62,707 nt of DNA from Clostridiales bacterium (GCA_015056315.1 SVGN01000011.1:1-62707); one strand, 5' to 3'; positions 32,808 to 42,452 are shown, counted from the first letter of the stretch. Translations and numbers: made by a program. The notes: generated by a model not told the origin, from the letters alone.

Positions 32808-33956
32808 ATGCACATTTCAGAAAATATCCGCTATATCGGTGTTAATGATCACGAGATCGACCTGTTCGAAGGCCAGTACATTGTGCCCAACGGCATGGCC
32901 TACAACTCTTATGTGATCCTGGATGAAAAGACCTGCGTGATGGACACCGTAGACAGCCGCTTCTGCGATGAGTGGCTGGGCAATCTGCGCGCCGTGCTGG
33001 GCGATAAGCAGCCCGATTATCTGGTAGTGCAGCACATGGAGCCCGACCATTCCGGCAGCGTGGCTGCCTTTATGGCTGCTTACCCCCAGACCACCGTGGT
33101 AGCCTCTGCCAAGGCCTTTACCATGATGAACCAGTTCTTTGGTCTGGAGTATGCAGATCGCCGCATCGTAGCTGCCGAGGGCAGCACCCTGTCCCTGGGC
33201 AGCCACACCCTTACCTTTGTTACCGCCCCCATGGTGCACTGGCCCGAGGTGCTGGTCACCTACGAGAGCAGCGAGAAGGTGCTCTTCTCTGCCGATGCCT
33301 TTGGTAAGTTCGGTGCGCTGGATGTGGAAGAGGATTGGGCCTGCGAAGCCCGCCGCTACTATTTCGGCATCGTGGGCAAGTACGGCGCACAGGCCCAGGC
33401 GCTGCTCAAGAAGGCTGCCGGGCTGGAGATCCGTACCATTTGCCCCCTGCACGGCCCTGTATTGAAGGAGGATCTGGCTTACTACATCGGTAAGTACCAG
33501 CTGTGGACCACCTATACCCCCGAGGATGAGGGCGTTACCATCGCTTACGCCTCCATTTACGGCAACACCGGCAAGGCTGCCCAGCTGCTGGCAGAGGAGC
33601 TGGAGAAGCTGGGCGTGAAGGTCGCGTTGCACGATCTGGCCCGCTGCGACCAGGCTGAGACCGTTGAGGATGCCTTCCGCTACCCCAAGCTGGTGCTGGC
33701 TTCCTCCACCTACAACAACGATGTGTTCCACTACATGAAGACCTTCATCCATCACCTGACCGAGCGCAACTACCAGAGCCGTACCATCGCCCTGATGGAG
33801 AACGGCACCTGGGCTCCCAATGCCGCCAAGGTGATGCGCGGCATGCTGGAGGGCGGCAAGAACCTGAATGTGCTGGAGGATGTTGTCACCATCCGCTCTG
33901 CTCTCAGCGAAGAAAACAAGGCTGACATTGCCCAGCTGGCCAAGCAGCTGGCGTAA
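32808..33956 (+). CDS. fprA: FprA-type A-type flavoprotein (oxygen/NO reductase)
   Basis: The 382-residue protein has a metallo-beta-lactamase-like diiron domain (residues 1-240) with the iron ligands of HMEPDHSGS (His76, Glu78, Asp80, His81). A flavodoxin domain follows (about 250-382) with IAYASIYGNTGKAAQ as the FMN phosphate loop. Flavodiiron proteins reduce oxygen to water, or NO to nitrous oxide, protecting anaerobes. The domain order and length are complete. AAAGGAG lies 7 nt before the ATG. It follows a MarR-repressor/flavin-reductase operon that may supply electrons. Confidence 0.95.
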   Translation: MHISENIRYIGVNDHEIDLFEGQYIVPNGMAYNSYVILDEKTCVMDTVDSRFCDEWLGNLRAVLGDKQPDYLVVQHMEPDHSGSVAAFMAAYPQTTVVASAKAFTMMNQFFGLEYADRRIVAAEGSTLSLGSHTLTFVTAPMVHWPEVLVTYESSEKVLFSADAFGKFGALDVEEDWACEARRYYFGIVGKYGAQAQALLKKAAGLEIRTICPLHGPVLKEDLAYYIGKYQLWTTYTPEDEGVTIAYASIYGNTGKAAQLLAEELEKLGVKVALHDLARCDQAETVEDAFRYPKLVLASSTYNNDVFHYMKTFIHHLTERNYQSRTIALMENGTWAPNAAKVMRGMLEGGKNLNVLEDVVTIRSALSEENKADIAQLAKQLA

Positions 33957-34020
33957 TGCGCTGTACAGGCGCACCAAGACAGCGCATACCCTAAGCGCCA
34001 TTGTAGATGCAAACACAAAC

Positions 34021-34066
34021 AGCCCCTGCATTCCGTACCAAGCCGGAATGCAGGGGCTGTTTCTCT
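34021..34066 (+). terminator. First terminator after fprA
   Basis: A 15-bp perfect stem (34021-34035 with 34044-34058) is followed by GTTTCTC. Confidence 0.82.
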
Positions 34067-34098
34067 GCGCCCCAGAGTGGGGGAGAGGAAATGAATCA

Positions 34099-34140
34099 GC
34101 CCCGGAGGCGCTTTCGCAACCTCCGGGGCCTTTTCATTTG
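34099..34140. terminator. Second terminator between convergent genes
   Basis: A 10-bp GC-rich stem (34099-34108 with 34120-34129) is followed on the plus strand by CTTTTCATTT. It may also serve the convergent solute-binding-protein gene. Confidence 0.75.
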
Positions 34141-34196
34141 CTAACGTTCATTCACCTTGCGGTGATCGAACCTTTGCGAAACGTTTCAAGCGTCAA

Positions 34197-35549
34197 TTAC
34201 TTGGCGTTGAAGGTGTCGCAAGCAGCCTGCCAAGCGGGCAGACCGGCTTCGATCAGAGCGTTGACGTCGCCGCCAGCCAGGCTCCACAGGAGGCTGCTGC
34301 CGAGGATGTCGTTCTGGGTGCCGAGGTAAACAACCTTGTTGTCGATGGCGTGCTCGCCCTTACGCAGCATGGCGTAGGTTTCGTCAACAGCGCGCTCGTC
34401 GGTGTAGTTGTACTTGTTGCCGATCCAGGCGTCCTCATCGTCGTAGCCGGGGGTGGGGTTGGTCCACAGATCGTAGAAGAAAGCGATCTTCTGGATCTCT
34501 TCAGCGGTGTAAACGTTGGGGATCAGAGTGGTGTTCTCAGAAGCAACGTGCAGGTACTTGGCGCCTTCCTTGTCAGGCTTGGGGAAAGCAACGCAGCCCC
34601 ACTCGTCTTCCATGTCGGCCATTTCGCTGTTGTCGTTGTAGCCGCCGTAGGTCTGGTATACGTAGAAACCGAAGGAACCGGCCTTCCAGGCTTCCTTGTA
34701 CCAATCCCAGTTAGCGCCTTCGGGAGTGTGCATCCAGTAGTTCTGCTGGATGGACTGGCCCCACTTCAGAGCTTCGATGGTCTCGTTGCTGTTCATGGTG
34801 GGCTGCAGCTTGCCTTCGGCGTCGTAGTCGAAGAAGGAGCCGCCGTTGCCAAAGGTAGCCAGAACGTACATGTCATCGCCGGAGCCGCTTACGCCCCAGA
34901 TGTCCACGACGCCGTCGTTGTCAACATCCTTGGTAACCTGAGCCAGGAGCTTCTCCCAAGCGGACCAGGTCCAAGTGCCGTCAGCCTGCATGTCGTAGAT
35001 GGTGTTCCAGTCGATGCCAGCTTCTTCGAGGATGCGCTTGTTGAAGTACACGCAGCCACGGGGCTCGGTAGCGCCGGTGGAAACGCCGTAGACGTTCTCG
35101 CCGATCTTCCAAGCGTTCAGGGTGAAGGTGTTCCACTTCTCAGCGGAGAAATCGTAGTCGCCCCAGGAAGCGGCAACGCCGTTGGCGACCAGGGAGCCAA
35201 CCTTACCGGGCTCGATGATGTAAGCGCGGAGGCTGCCATCGGGAGCGGAGGTGAAGTTGATCATTTCTTCGGCGCAGGTGCCCCAGTCGCCGCCCTGCAT
35301 CTGCTGAACCTTAACGTTGTAGGTAGCTTCGATCCAGTCGCGGTAGTCGTACTGAGCCTGCTGCTCTTCGGTGGGCTCGGCGGCGCGCTCGCCGGTGCCA
35401 GACCAGTAGTCATAGATGGTGATGGTCAGGGGTTCAGCCTGAATCATCTCGGGAACGATCTCGGGATAGCCTTCGGGTACTTCAGCCAAGGCCATGGCGC
35501 TCATGGAGAGCATCAGGACGGCCAGAAGCAGGGCAACCAGTTTCTTCAT
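34197..35549 (-). CDS. Sugar ABC transporter solute-binding protein (family 1)
   Basis: The 450-residue secreted protein has signal peptide MKKLVALLLAVLMLSMSAMA with no lipobox Cys, unusual for a Gram-positive binding protein. Blocks WEKLLAQVTKDVDNDGVVDIWGVSG and NETIEALKWGQSIQQ match extracellular solute-binding proteins for carbohydrates. It is separated from the permease genes by 168 nt and has its own promoter, a common way to make more binding protein than permease. It is downstream of and presumably works with permeases encoded at 35717-37697. Start chosen at the ATG after AAAGGAGGA. Confidence 0.88.
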   Translation of the reverse strand: MKKLVALLLAVLMLSMSAMALAEVPEGYPEIVPEMIQAEPLTITIYDYWSGTGERAAEPTEEQQAQYDYRDWIEATYNVKVQQMQGGDWGTCAEEMINFTSAPDGSLRAYIIEPGKVGSLVANGVAASWGDYDFSAEKWNTFTLNAWKIGENVYGVSTGATEPRGCVYFNKRILEEAGIDWNTIYDMQADGTWTWSAWEKLLAQVTKDVDNDGVVDIWGVSGSGDDMYVLATFGNGGSFFDYDAEGKLQPTMNSNETIEALKWGQSIQQNYWMHTPEGANWDWYKEAWKAGSFGFYVYQTYGGYNDNSEMADMEDEWGCVAFPKPDKEGAKYLHVASENTTLIPNVYTAEEIQKIAFFYDLWTNPTPGYDDEDAWIGNKYNYTDERAVDETYAMLRKGEHAIDNKVVYLGTQNDILGSSLLWSLAGGDVNALIEAGLPAWQAACDTFNAK

Positions 35550-35653
35550 GTTGGGTTCCTCCTTTTTATTTCTATATGGGCGCTTGTAATGAAACACAAC
35601 CGACCCATACAGTAACAATGGAATTTTTGCCGCTATCGGCAGGTGATGGGACT

Positions 35654-35682
35654 ATTATACAACACTTTTGTCCCGGTGGCAA
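35654..35682 (-). promoter_or_regulatory. Promoter of the family-1 binding-protein gene
   Basis: Minus strand: TTGCCA at 35682-35677, 17-bp spacer, TATAAT at 35659-35654. The leader of about 100 nt contains a small TGCCG/CGGCA hairpin. Confidence 0.85.
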
Positions 35683-35716
35683 GACACATATTGTATCAAA
35701 TATGCATCTTTATGCT

Positions 35717-36724
35717 TTACTCCTTGCTGCCGGTCATTACCAGAGACTGTACGAAGGTCTTCTGAGTAAAGATGTACAGAATGATCAGCGGGATGCAGCA
35801 GATGAGCACGCCGATGGAGATCAGCTGCTGCTGGCGGCCGTTGGGCACGATAACGGCCTGACCGGCGCCCTCAGCAAAGTAGCGGCTCATGCGGCTTACG
35901 ATGGATGAGAGCTGGTTGGAGTAAATGGAGTAGCTGCTCAGGAAGTTTCGGGTGTAGAACACGTCGGTCCACTGCCAGACGAAGCTGAACAGGAAGCAGC
36001 TGGCGATGGTGGGCACTGCGTCGGGCAGCATGATGCGGGCGAAGGTGTGCAGGGTGCCGCAGCCGTCCACGAATGCAGCCTCCTCCAGGCTCTTGGGCAC
36101 GCCAACGAAGTACTGACGAAGGATGTAGATGTACAAACCGTTCTTCAGACCCATACAGGTAAGGCTCATAATGGCGTAGGGGAGGATGGAGGTACGCAGG
36201 TTTACTGTTTTGCCTGTTGTTGCTTTGAATATACCAAAGATATCAAAGTTGGCAAAGCTCATGTACAGCGAAGTCTGAATGGTCTGCGGGGGAACGATGA
36301 TCAGCATGACCACGCAGGCAAACCAGAACTTCTTCAGCGGGAACTCGAAGCGGGCAAAGCCGTAGGAGACAAGCGTGCAGCTTACCACCTGCAGTACCGA
36401 TACCAGCAGCGAGGTCCACAGGGTGTTGAGCATGGAGCGGGGCATATCCGTCAGCTCGCCAACGATGCGGTAGTTATCCAGCGTAACATGGCGGGGGACA
36501 AGCACGATGGTGGAATCGTACAGGTCAGGTTCTTCCATGAGACCGGTGGAGAAACGTACCAGCATGGGCTGGATGATCATGAAGCACAGACCGAACATCA
36601 GCAGCGCACGGGCAATGCTCACGACCTTCTTGGATACGGTACGGCGGAGCAGGTAGCCGCCGCTGCGCCGGTTTCTTTCCCAGAAGCTGGTGTTGGAACC
36701 GATGTAAACTGTCTTGTTACTCAT
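35717..36724 (-). CDS. Sugar ABC transporter permease, MalG-like (set 1)
   Basis: The 335-residue permease has six predicted membrane helices and the EAA loop RQYFVGVPKSLEEAAFVDGCGTLHTFARIMLPDA, which docks on the ATPase. It overlaps the upstream MalF-like gene by 8 nt. No ATPase gene lies in the cluster, so a shared MsmK-type ATPase elsewhere is likely, as in many Bacillota. It pairs with the MalF-like permease at 36717-37697. Confidence 0.9.
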   Translation of the reverse strand: MSNKTVYIGSNTSFWERNRRSGGYLLRRTVSKKVVSIARALLMFGLCFMIIQPMLVRFSTGLMEEPDLYDSTIVLVPRHVTLDNYRIVGELTDMPRSMLNTLWTSLLVSVLQVVSCTLVSYGFARFEFPLKKFWFACVVMLIIVPPQTIQTSLYMSFANFDIFGIFKATTGKTVNLRTSILPYAIMSLTCMGLKNGLYIYILRQYFVGVPKSLEEAAFVDGCGTLHTFARIMLPDAVPTIASCFLFSFVWQWTDVFYTRNFLSSYSIYSNQLSSIVSRMSRYFAEGAGQAVIVPNGRQQQLISIGVLICCIPLIILYIFTQKTFVQSLVMTGSKE

Positions 36725-37697
36725 ATGCCTTCACCGCCTTGGAAATAATGAAGGAGCTGATGCCGATGAACGCCAGGGCGATACCGAAGTACAGCCAGCT
36801 CATGGCAGCAGAGATACCGAACTTGAAGTCCTGATAGGTGACCTGGTAGATCAGCTCCATGACGCGGTTATCGTTCTTCATGAAGAAGTCGATAATGGTG
36901 TAGATGCAGTTGACCAGCAGCAGGGGGCTGACCATGGGGAAGGTGATCTTCCAGAAGCTTTCCCAGGCGGAGCAGCCTTCCACGTCCGCCGCCTCATACA
37001 GAGAGGGGGAGATGGACTGCAGACCGCTCAGGAAAACGATGATCTGGATGCCGCTCGCCATTACGATGTCGTAGATGGAGTCGATCATGGTAAAGACCAC
37101 TTCGAATACCTGACCGCCAACACCGGAGAGGGAGAGCAGCTCCTGCAGCGTAACGGAAAGGTCAACGCCCGATTCGCCGAGGGCTTCGGCGGTACCGGCC
37201 ATCATATCGTAGAACTCGTTCTGGTGCTCGATGCCCGGCAGCACGCCGCTGGACAGGATGACCGGCAGGAAGAAGATGGCGCGGCACAGGGTGCGGCCCT
37301 TGAATTCCTGGTTCAGGATAACGGCTACCACGAAGGCCACGACCAGGGTGGCAATGGTGTTTACCGCCATCTGACCCACTTCTTCGACCAGGTACTTGTT
37401 GTACTCGGGGTCAACGGTCAACGCATGCTTGTAGTTGTTCAGGCCAACGTAGGTCTGCTCGTAGCCCTGGCCGGGGATGAGGGCTACATCGTTAAAGCTC
37501 ATTATGAAGCTTTCCACCATCGGCTTTGCCATAAACAGCAGGAAGCCGATAATGAAGGGCAGGATGAACAGGGTACCGGTACGGGCGTTCCGGGCCTTCA
37601 TCGTCCTGTAGATGGGGTTACCGGGAATGTAGGTCTGGAGACCTTCGACCATGGGCGTGTACCAATGCTCGTTGATGGACTTGACACGCTTGCTCAT
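36717..37697 (-). CDS. Sugar ABC transporter permease, MalF-like (set 1)
   Basis: The 326-residue permease carries the EAA loop SPSLYEAADVEGCSAWESFWKITFPMVSP and six or more hydrophobic helices. Between the first helices is a long segment (about residues 120-210) of hydrophilic character. Its start overlaps the DUF5696-type gene stop by 4 nt (ATGA), so translation of the transporter is coupled to that of the DUF5696 protein. Confidence 0.9.
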   Translation of the reverse strand: MSKRVKSINEHWYTPMVEGLQTYIPGNPIYRTMKARNARTGTLFILPFIIGFLLFMAKPMVESFIMSFNDVALIPGQGYEQTYVGLNNYKHALTVDPEYNKYLVEEVGQMAVNTIATLVVAFVVAVILNQEFKGRTLCRAIFFLPVILSSGVLPGIEHQNEFYDMMAGTAEALGESGVDLSVTLQELLSLSGVGGQVFEVVFTMIDSIYDIVMASGIQIIVFLSGLQSISPSLYEAADVEGCSAWESFWKITFPMVSPLLLVNCIYTIIDFFMKNDNRVMELIYQVTYQDFKFGISAAMSWLYFGIALAFIGISSFIISKAVKAYE

Positions 37698-40270
37698 TTA
37701 CCGGTCCCCCTTTCCACAGTATAGTCGCGGGCAGGAATGAGAACACCCTGCACCATCTGGGCCTTATCGCCGTAGTTGACGAACACCTTGGTGCCGTCCT
37801 CGTAGGTGGTCATGGCCACGTCGCAGGAGAACTTCTTGTGATCAACGATGTTCTGCCGGTTTAGGCCCTCCATCTCCTGCTGGTAGCGGGTGATGGTCTG
37901 GATGGCATCTTCCTTCCAGCTGTCGTAGCTGGCTGCGAAGTAGGCAGAGTGGAAGGTATCCTGCAGGATCTTGGTATCCTCAGCCATGAAGGTGTAGTTG
38001 AGACCGGCACCGTACTCAACGCAGTGGAGGAACTCTTCCACAGAGTCGCTGGCGGTGTTGATGGGCTCGCCGGTGTAATCCTTCAGGCCGTGGAGGGCGA
38101 TCTGGTAGAAGGGCACGGTGCGGTCGATGAGGGCGTAGCCTGCACCGTCCAGATCCATGTCGGTGATCAGATCGGCATAGGGGAGGGCGTAATCGTTACC
38201 CTGACGGATGGTGATGCTCTGGCCGGCAGCCTGAGCTTCCTTCATGGTCTCGATGTTCATGGCCTTCACCTGTTCACGGGTAACGGTGGCCTTGGGGTTG
38301 TAGTCGGCGCTGAGCAGGTAGCCGATATCGCGGAAGGCGATGCCCTCGGCACCCATATCGCTCAGCTTGTTGATCAGGTTGGTGGCGGTCTTCTGTGCGT
38401 ACGCGGGGGTAACTACATAGAAGGGATCCAGCCAATCTGCCGGCTGATAGGTGATCACATCGTAGGGGTCGATCACGATCTGCTCGCGGGTGGTGTAGCG
38501 GGCAGCATCGCTGAAACCGATAAAGCCCTGCATGATGCCGCTGTCGTAAGCGAAGCAGTTCACACCGTCGAAAGAGAGGGTGACGCCGCTGTCCTTGGCG
38601 GTCTGGATCAGGCTCTTCATACCGGCTTCGCCGCCGATCTCCTTAGCTACCTTCACGCTGGTGAGCACCCGCTGGTTGATGCCGCGGTTGGCCCAGCCGC
38701 TGAAGCGCACATTCAGGTTCTGAACGCCGCCGCCGGTCAGGTCGCCGATCATCTCCTCAGCTTCCTTGAAGCTGGTGGTGGAGATAACGGAGTCGATGGG
38801 GAGGCCCAGCTTGACGATGGTCTTATCGATGGCACCGACCATTTCCACGTTCACGGGCATCTGCTCGGAGGCGGTGGCTTCGGCAAGCTCGGGGTTGCGC
38901 TGGCGCAGGTAATCGCTGTAGGAGTTGGCCATGGCAACGTAGCTGTCGCCCTGGAAGAAGCGGTAGCGCTGCACGATGGTATCCTCGGGGATATCCTGCT
39001 CGTACATGTATACCAGCTGAGCGGTCTTGTTGGAGACGTTGTACTGGTCTCTGTGCAGTACGTTGTACCGGGCAGAGATGTAGTTGTAGCTGTTGTAACG
39101 GCCGCTGATGTCAGCCTGAACGCTGCCGTAGGAGGTGGCACCGTCCATGATGCACATGAAGCTGTTGCCGTTCTTCATCATACCGAACACGGGGAAGCTG
39201 AGACGGGTCTCGCTTACCAGCTCGTTGCGGCGCATACCGTAATCCCAGCCGTAGAGGTCGGCGTAGTAGGCGTTCTGGTTCAGCAGGCCGCTGTTGAACT
39301 TGATCAGCGCGCCGCCGCCTTCGGGCACGAAGAGGTAGCCTTCATCCTGGGTACCGGCTGCACCGAACATGGGCAGGGGAGTGATGTACAGGATGGGGTT
39401 GGCTTCCTTGTAGCGGATGCTGTCGTAGGGCACTTCCACCACCAGATCGCTGCCGTCCAGGCGGTAGATCATGCTGGCGTTGAAGATGGCAGCAGAGCTT
39501 TCCTTGGAGCCGGCGACCAGCTGGCTGTCGATGTCGAAATCGGCCTGAGTGTAGCCTGCCTCGGCCCAGTAGCCCTCGATCTTGGCCTTGTTGTTCTCGG
39601 AAGTGTCGGACTTGAGGATGTACAGCGCCTGGTTGAGTACCTCGGGGTACATGGCGATGATCTCGTCCTTGTTCTTCTTGGAGTCCAGCTTTTCGGGCTC
39701 GTAGAGGGTGTAGTTACTGGTCAGCTTCTTCTGGGTGGACTTCTTCATCGCCTCTTTGAAGACGTCGAAGCGTTCCTTGGTGATCGCCGTGGGCATCACG
39801 TAGATCTTTTCGATCTTACCGATGGAGTAGTCGATCCGGATGGAACCGTCCTCCTGCTGAGTGATGGTGTAGTTACCATTCTCGATGGAGTACTTGGCGT
39901 TGTTCATTTCCACCTCACCGCCGGTGGTGGCGTAGGTGAGGCTCAGGGTAGCGGAGAGCATCTCCTTGTTGGCGGCAAGGGCGACGGGGTCGCTGTCCTT
40001 GTCGGCGGGGTTGGAGAGCCATTCCTGGCCGGAAGCCTTATCCGTCACCTTGAACTGGGTGGTGGTGGGATCCAGCTCGAACTTCAGGCTGTCGTTCTCC
40101 ATAATGATGGGGGTGGTATCGCCCTCATAGTAGGAGATCACAGGGGCGGGGATGTCGCGGGGCACTTCGGGGGCGAAGAGGGGAATACCCACAAACACCA
40201 CCAGTGCTGCCAGCAGCGCCAGCGTGATGAGCCAGGGAAGCAAGCGCCAAATGAATTTTTTCTTTTTCAT
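37694..40270 (-). CDS. DUF5696-type membrane-anchored protein
   Basis: The 858-residue protein has one N-terminal membrane anchor (about residues 8-30, LLPWLITLALLAALVVFVGI), with about 830 residues predicted outside. It matches my memory of DUF5696 proteins, which recur beside sugar ABC genes in Bacillota. The first 330 residues look beta-rich (LKFELDPTTTQFKVTDKASGQEW); the middle (about 450-730) could be a barrel resembling glycoside hydrolases, with VTLSFDGVNCFAYDSG and FRDIGYLLSADYNPK. No catalytic pair can be assigned with confidence. It lies between the YIP1-like and MalF-like genes. An extracellular glycan-processing or delivery role is inferred. Confidence 0.75.
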   Translation of the reverse strand: MKKKKFIWRLLPWLITLALLAALVVFVGIPLFAPEVPRDIPAPVISYYEGDTTPIIMENDSLKFELDPTTTQFKVTDKASGQEWLSNPADKDSDPVALAANKEMLSATLSLTYATTGGEVEMNNAKYSIENGNYTITQQEDGSIRIDYSIGKIEKIYVMPTAITKERFDVFKEAMKKSTQKKLTSNYTLYEPEKLDSKKNKDEIIAMYPEVLNQALYILKSDTSENNKAKIEGYWAEAGYTQADFDIDSQLVAGSKESSAAIFNASMIYRLDGSDLVVEVPYDSIRYKEANPILYITPLPMFGAAGTQDEGYLFVPEGGGALIKFNSGLLNQNAYYADLYGWDYGMRRNELVSETRLSFPVFGMMKNGNSFMCIMDGATSYGSVQADISGRYNSYNYISARYNVLHRDQYNVSNKTAQLVYMYEQDIPEDTIVQRYRFFQGDSYVAMANSYSDYLRQRNPELAEATASEQMPVNVEMVGAIDKTIVKLGLPIDSVISTTSFKEAEEMIGDLTGGGVQNLNVRFSGWANRGINQRVLTSVKVAKEIGGEAGMKSLIQTAKDSGVTLSFDGVNCFAYDSGIMQGFIGFSDAARYTTREQIVIDPYDVITYQPADWLDPFYVVTPAYAQKTATNLINKLSDMGAEGIAFRDIGYLLSADYNPKATVTREQVKAMNIETMKEAQAAGQSITIRQGNDYALPYADLITDMDLDGAGYALIDRTVPFYQIALHGLKDYTGEPINTASDSVEEFLHCVEYGAGLNYTFMAEDTKILQDTFHSAYFAASYDSWKEDAIQTITRYQQEMEGLNRQNIVDHKKFSCDVAMTTYEDGTKVFVNYGDKAQMVQGVLIPARDYTVERGTGK

Positions 40271-40285
40271 TTTCTTCTTCCCTCC

Positions 40286-40966
40286 TTAATACAAACGGAA
40301 TGCGATCTCTCTGTACAGGGAGATGAAGTAGCTCAGCGCGTCGCTCAGCAGGCTCAGGAAAACCAGCAGCAGGAAGAGGATGATCAGCGTGCCCAGCAGG
40401 GTAGCGATCAAGAAGATGATGGTTTTGCCGGGGCCGTAATCATGCACCTGCATCAGGCCGATGAACACCAGACCGACGCACCACACGATGGATACCAGCA
40501 GCAGTACCTCGTAGAAGGCGGCCTCGTCGAAGGCGATGATGTTGGAGACGAAGATGAGCGGCAGATGGACCAGCGTGTAGGGCACCAGGGCATAGCACAT
40601 GGCCATGTAGATGTCCGAGAAGCGGCCCTTACCGTCAAACAGCGTGGTCAGACTCCAGTTAGCCAGACAGATGATCAGGAAGGGGAACAGAAGGGAGGCC
40701 ATCTGTTCGAAGATGTTGATCCACTGCAGCGGAGCGGAGATGAACTGGAAGTTGGTGTACATCAGCTCCAGCACGCGGGTGATCAGGAATGCTGCCAGGA
40801 ACGTGGTAGCGGCAGCCAGGGTGCCGCGCTTTTCGTGGGTCAGATCCCAGAAGCCGTCAAAGGGATGGAAAATTACGTGGAAGGCATACTTCATGGAATC
40901 TACGTACTTGTTCCACTTTTCCTTGCGGGCGCTGATGGGCTTACTTTCCAACTTTGCTGCGCTCAT
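40286..40966 (-). CDS. YIP1-family integral membrane protein
   Basis: The 226-residue protein has a short cytoplasmic N-terminus (MSAAKLESKPISARKEKW) and about five hydrophobic segments, a layout matching the bacterial YIP1 family. The function of these proteins is unknown. Its start overlaps the NHL-like gene by 26 nt and it is 15 nt from the DUF5696 gene, so it is firmly embedded in the transporter operon. A scaffold role for the membrane partners is possible. Confidence 0.72.
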   Translation of the reverse strand: MSAAKLESKPISARKEKWNKYVDSMKYAFHVIFHPFDGFWDLTHEKRGTLAAATTFLAAFLITRVLELMYTNFQFISAPLQWINIFEQMASLLFPFLIICLANWSLTTLFDGKGRFSDIYMAMCYALVPYTLVHLPLIFVSNIIAFDEAAFYEVLLLVSIVWCVGLVFIGLMQVHDYGPGKTIIFLIATLLGTLIILFLLLVFLSLLSDALSYFISLYREIAFRLY

Positions 40967-42452
40967 AGACTTCCACCTCCATTCTCGTTTTCTTGATCGT
41001 GCGAATGATCAGCGGCACGATCATCACTACGGCCAGAACAATGACCAGCCAGCCAATGTTCTCTTCTACCCAGATCTTACGCCACTGGCGGAAGGCGCGG
41101 CCGTAATTGTCGCGGTCGTGGGCCATTTCGAAATACTCCATGGCCTCCTCGAACTTCTCCTGACGCATCAGGCTGCGGCCGATGCCGATGAAGGCGAGGT
41201 TGTAGTTGGCGTTGTGCTTGAGCACTTCCTCCCACTTATCGGCGGAGCCGTCGTAGTCGCCGCGGAGGTAGTCGTCGCTGGCGTCGTAGATCAGGTTGCC
41301 GTACTCGGTGGGGGTGAAGAGAGTGATGTCGCCCTCGTTCTGGTCCAGAACGATCAGGTCGCGGCCCATGTGCTCGAGGGAGATCGCGGAGTTGAAGGTG
41401 TTATCGGTGTTGCCGGTGCTGCCGAAAGCCCACAGCATGATGCCCTGGCTGTCGTAGCCGAAGAGGCGGCCGCGAGTACGGTCCAGCGCTACGTAGATAT
41501 CGTTCTCCAGAACGGTGATATCCACGAACTTGGAGGGGCCCTTATCCACGGTGCCCTCTACCCAGTACAACTCACCGATGGGGGGATAGCGGTCGTTCTT
41601 GATGAGGATGTCGTTGCCGATGCCGTTGAGGCGGCGGATGGGCATTGCGTTATCCCACAGCAGGTCGTACTCATCAAAGATGATGTTGGTGGCGTAGATG
41701 AAGGAGTCCTGATCCATGTAGATGTTGCAGTACTCGGTAGGAACGAAGGCTTCCTGCTGGGCACGCTGCTCCTTGGTGGTGAAGAATTCCTTCCAGATGT
41801 AATCGATGAAGCTATAGATTACCTTGTTGGCACCGATGAAGCCGGTGAAGGTGCCGTCTGCTTCAAACTTGACCAGACCCTTGTTCACGTTGGTGGCCAG
41901 ACAGAACACACGGCCGGAAACGTCTACCGCCAGCTTGATGGGCAGGAAGTTGAGGCTCTGGTCGAAGGTGGAGTCGGTGGGCTTGGTAAAGGAAAGCAGA
42001 TGGTTCAGGTCTTTGTCCACCTTCAGCACGCGCTGGTTGTTGGTATCGGCGATGTAGAGGTTGCCCTCTTCGTCGGCGAACACGTCGGTGGGGGTGTTGA
42101 AGGTAGCGGGCTCAGCGCCCTGAACACTGTCGATGATGCGCATCAGCTTGAACTCGTTGCCGTAGCGGCGAAGCTCCAGGATGCGGTTGTTGCCGGTATC
42201 GCACACGTAGAGCATATCCTCGCGGGCATAGAGGCTCTGGGGGCGCTTCATGGCAACATCCAGCCCCAATTCTGCGCTGCGCACAACAGAGGCTACGCGG
42301 TAGGCATCGGGCGATTCGCGAATGTCGCCCCAATAGTCGTAGTTATAGGTATACGAGCTGGCGTAGCCGTCGTCCGCAGCGTAGGCGGCAGTAACGCCGG
42401 AAAGCAGCATAATGATCATGAGCAGTGCTGCAAGCCTGTGCATGATTTTCAC
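40941..42452 (-). CDS. Exported NHL-propeller protein with TPR-like tail and membrane anchor
   Basis: The 503-residue protein has a signal peptide ending near AAYA (residue 25). NHL-like blades include LYVCDTGNNRILEL and LYIADTNNQRVLKVD (about 65-150) and later FGYDSQGIMLWAFGS. Residues about 400-440 contain TPR-like helices (AFIGIGRSLMRQEKFEEAMEYFEMAHD). A C-terminal membrane helix (about 460-480) leaves a basic cytoplasmic tail, so the propeller faces outward. The start is GTG, supported by AGGAGGG nine nt upstream; the ATG three codons later is further from that site. It may bind a sugar or a partner protein outside the membrane. Confidence 0.75.
   Translation of the reverse strand: MKIMHRLAALLMIIMLLSGVTAAYAADDGYASSYTYNYDYWGDIRESPDAYRVASVVRSAELGLDVAMKRPQSLYAREDMLYVCDTGNNRILELRRYGNEFKLMRIIDSVQGAEPATFNTPTDVFADEEGNLYIADTNNQRVLKVDKDLNHLLSFTKPTDSTFDQSLNFLPIKLAVDVSGRVFCLATNVNKGLVKFEADGTFTGFIGANKVIYSFIDYIWKEFFTTKEQRAQQEAFVPTEYCNIYMDQDSFIYATNIIFDEYDLLWDNAMPIRRLNGIGNDILIKNDRYPPIGELYWVEGTVDKGPSKFVDITVLENDIYVALDRTRGRLFGYDSQGIMLWAFGSTGNTDNTFNSAISLEHMGRDLIVLDQNEGDITLFTPTEYGNLIYDASDDYLRGDYDGSADKWEEVLKHNANYNLAFIGIGRSLMRQEKFEEAMEYFEMAHDRDNYGRAFRQWRKIWVEENIGWLVIVLAVVMIVPLIIRTIKKTRMEVEVYERSKVGK

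Noticed and set aside
34178..34192. GAAACGTTTC near the end of the binding-protein gene as a cre site
   Set aside because: It lies downstream of the gene and the arms are one base short of the cre pattern on each side.
37949..40996. A 1015-codon plus-strand open frame antisense to DUF5696 and YIP1 genes
   Set aside because: It is composed of Val/Gly/His-rich non-motif sequence typical of antisense frames; the minus-strand genes are well supported.
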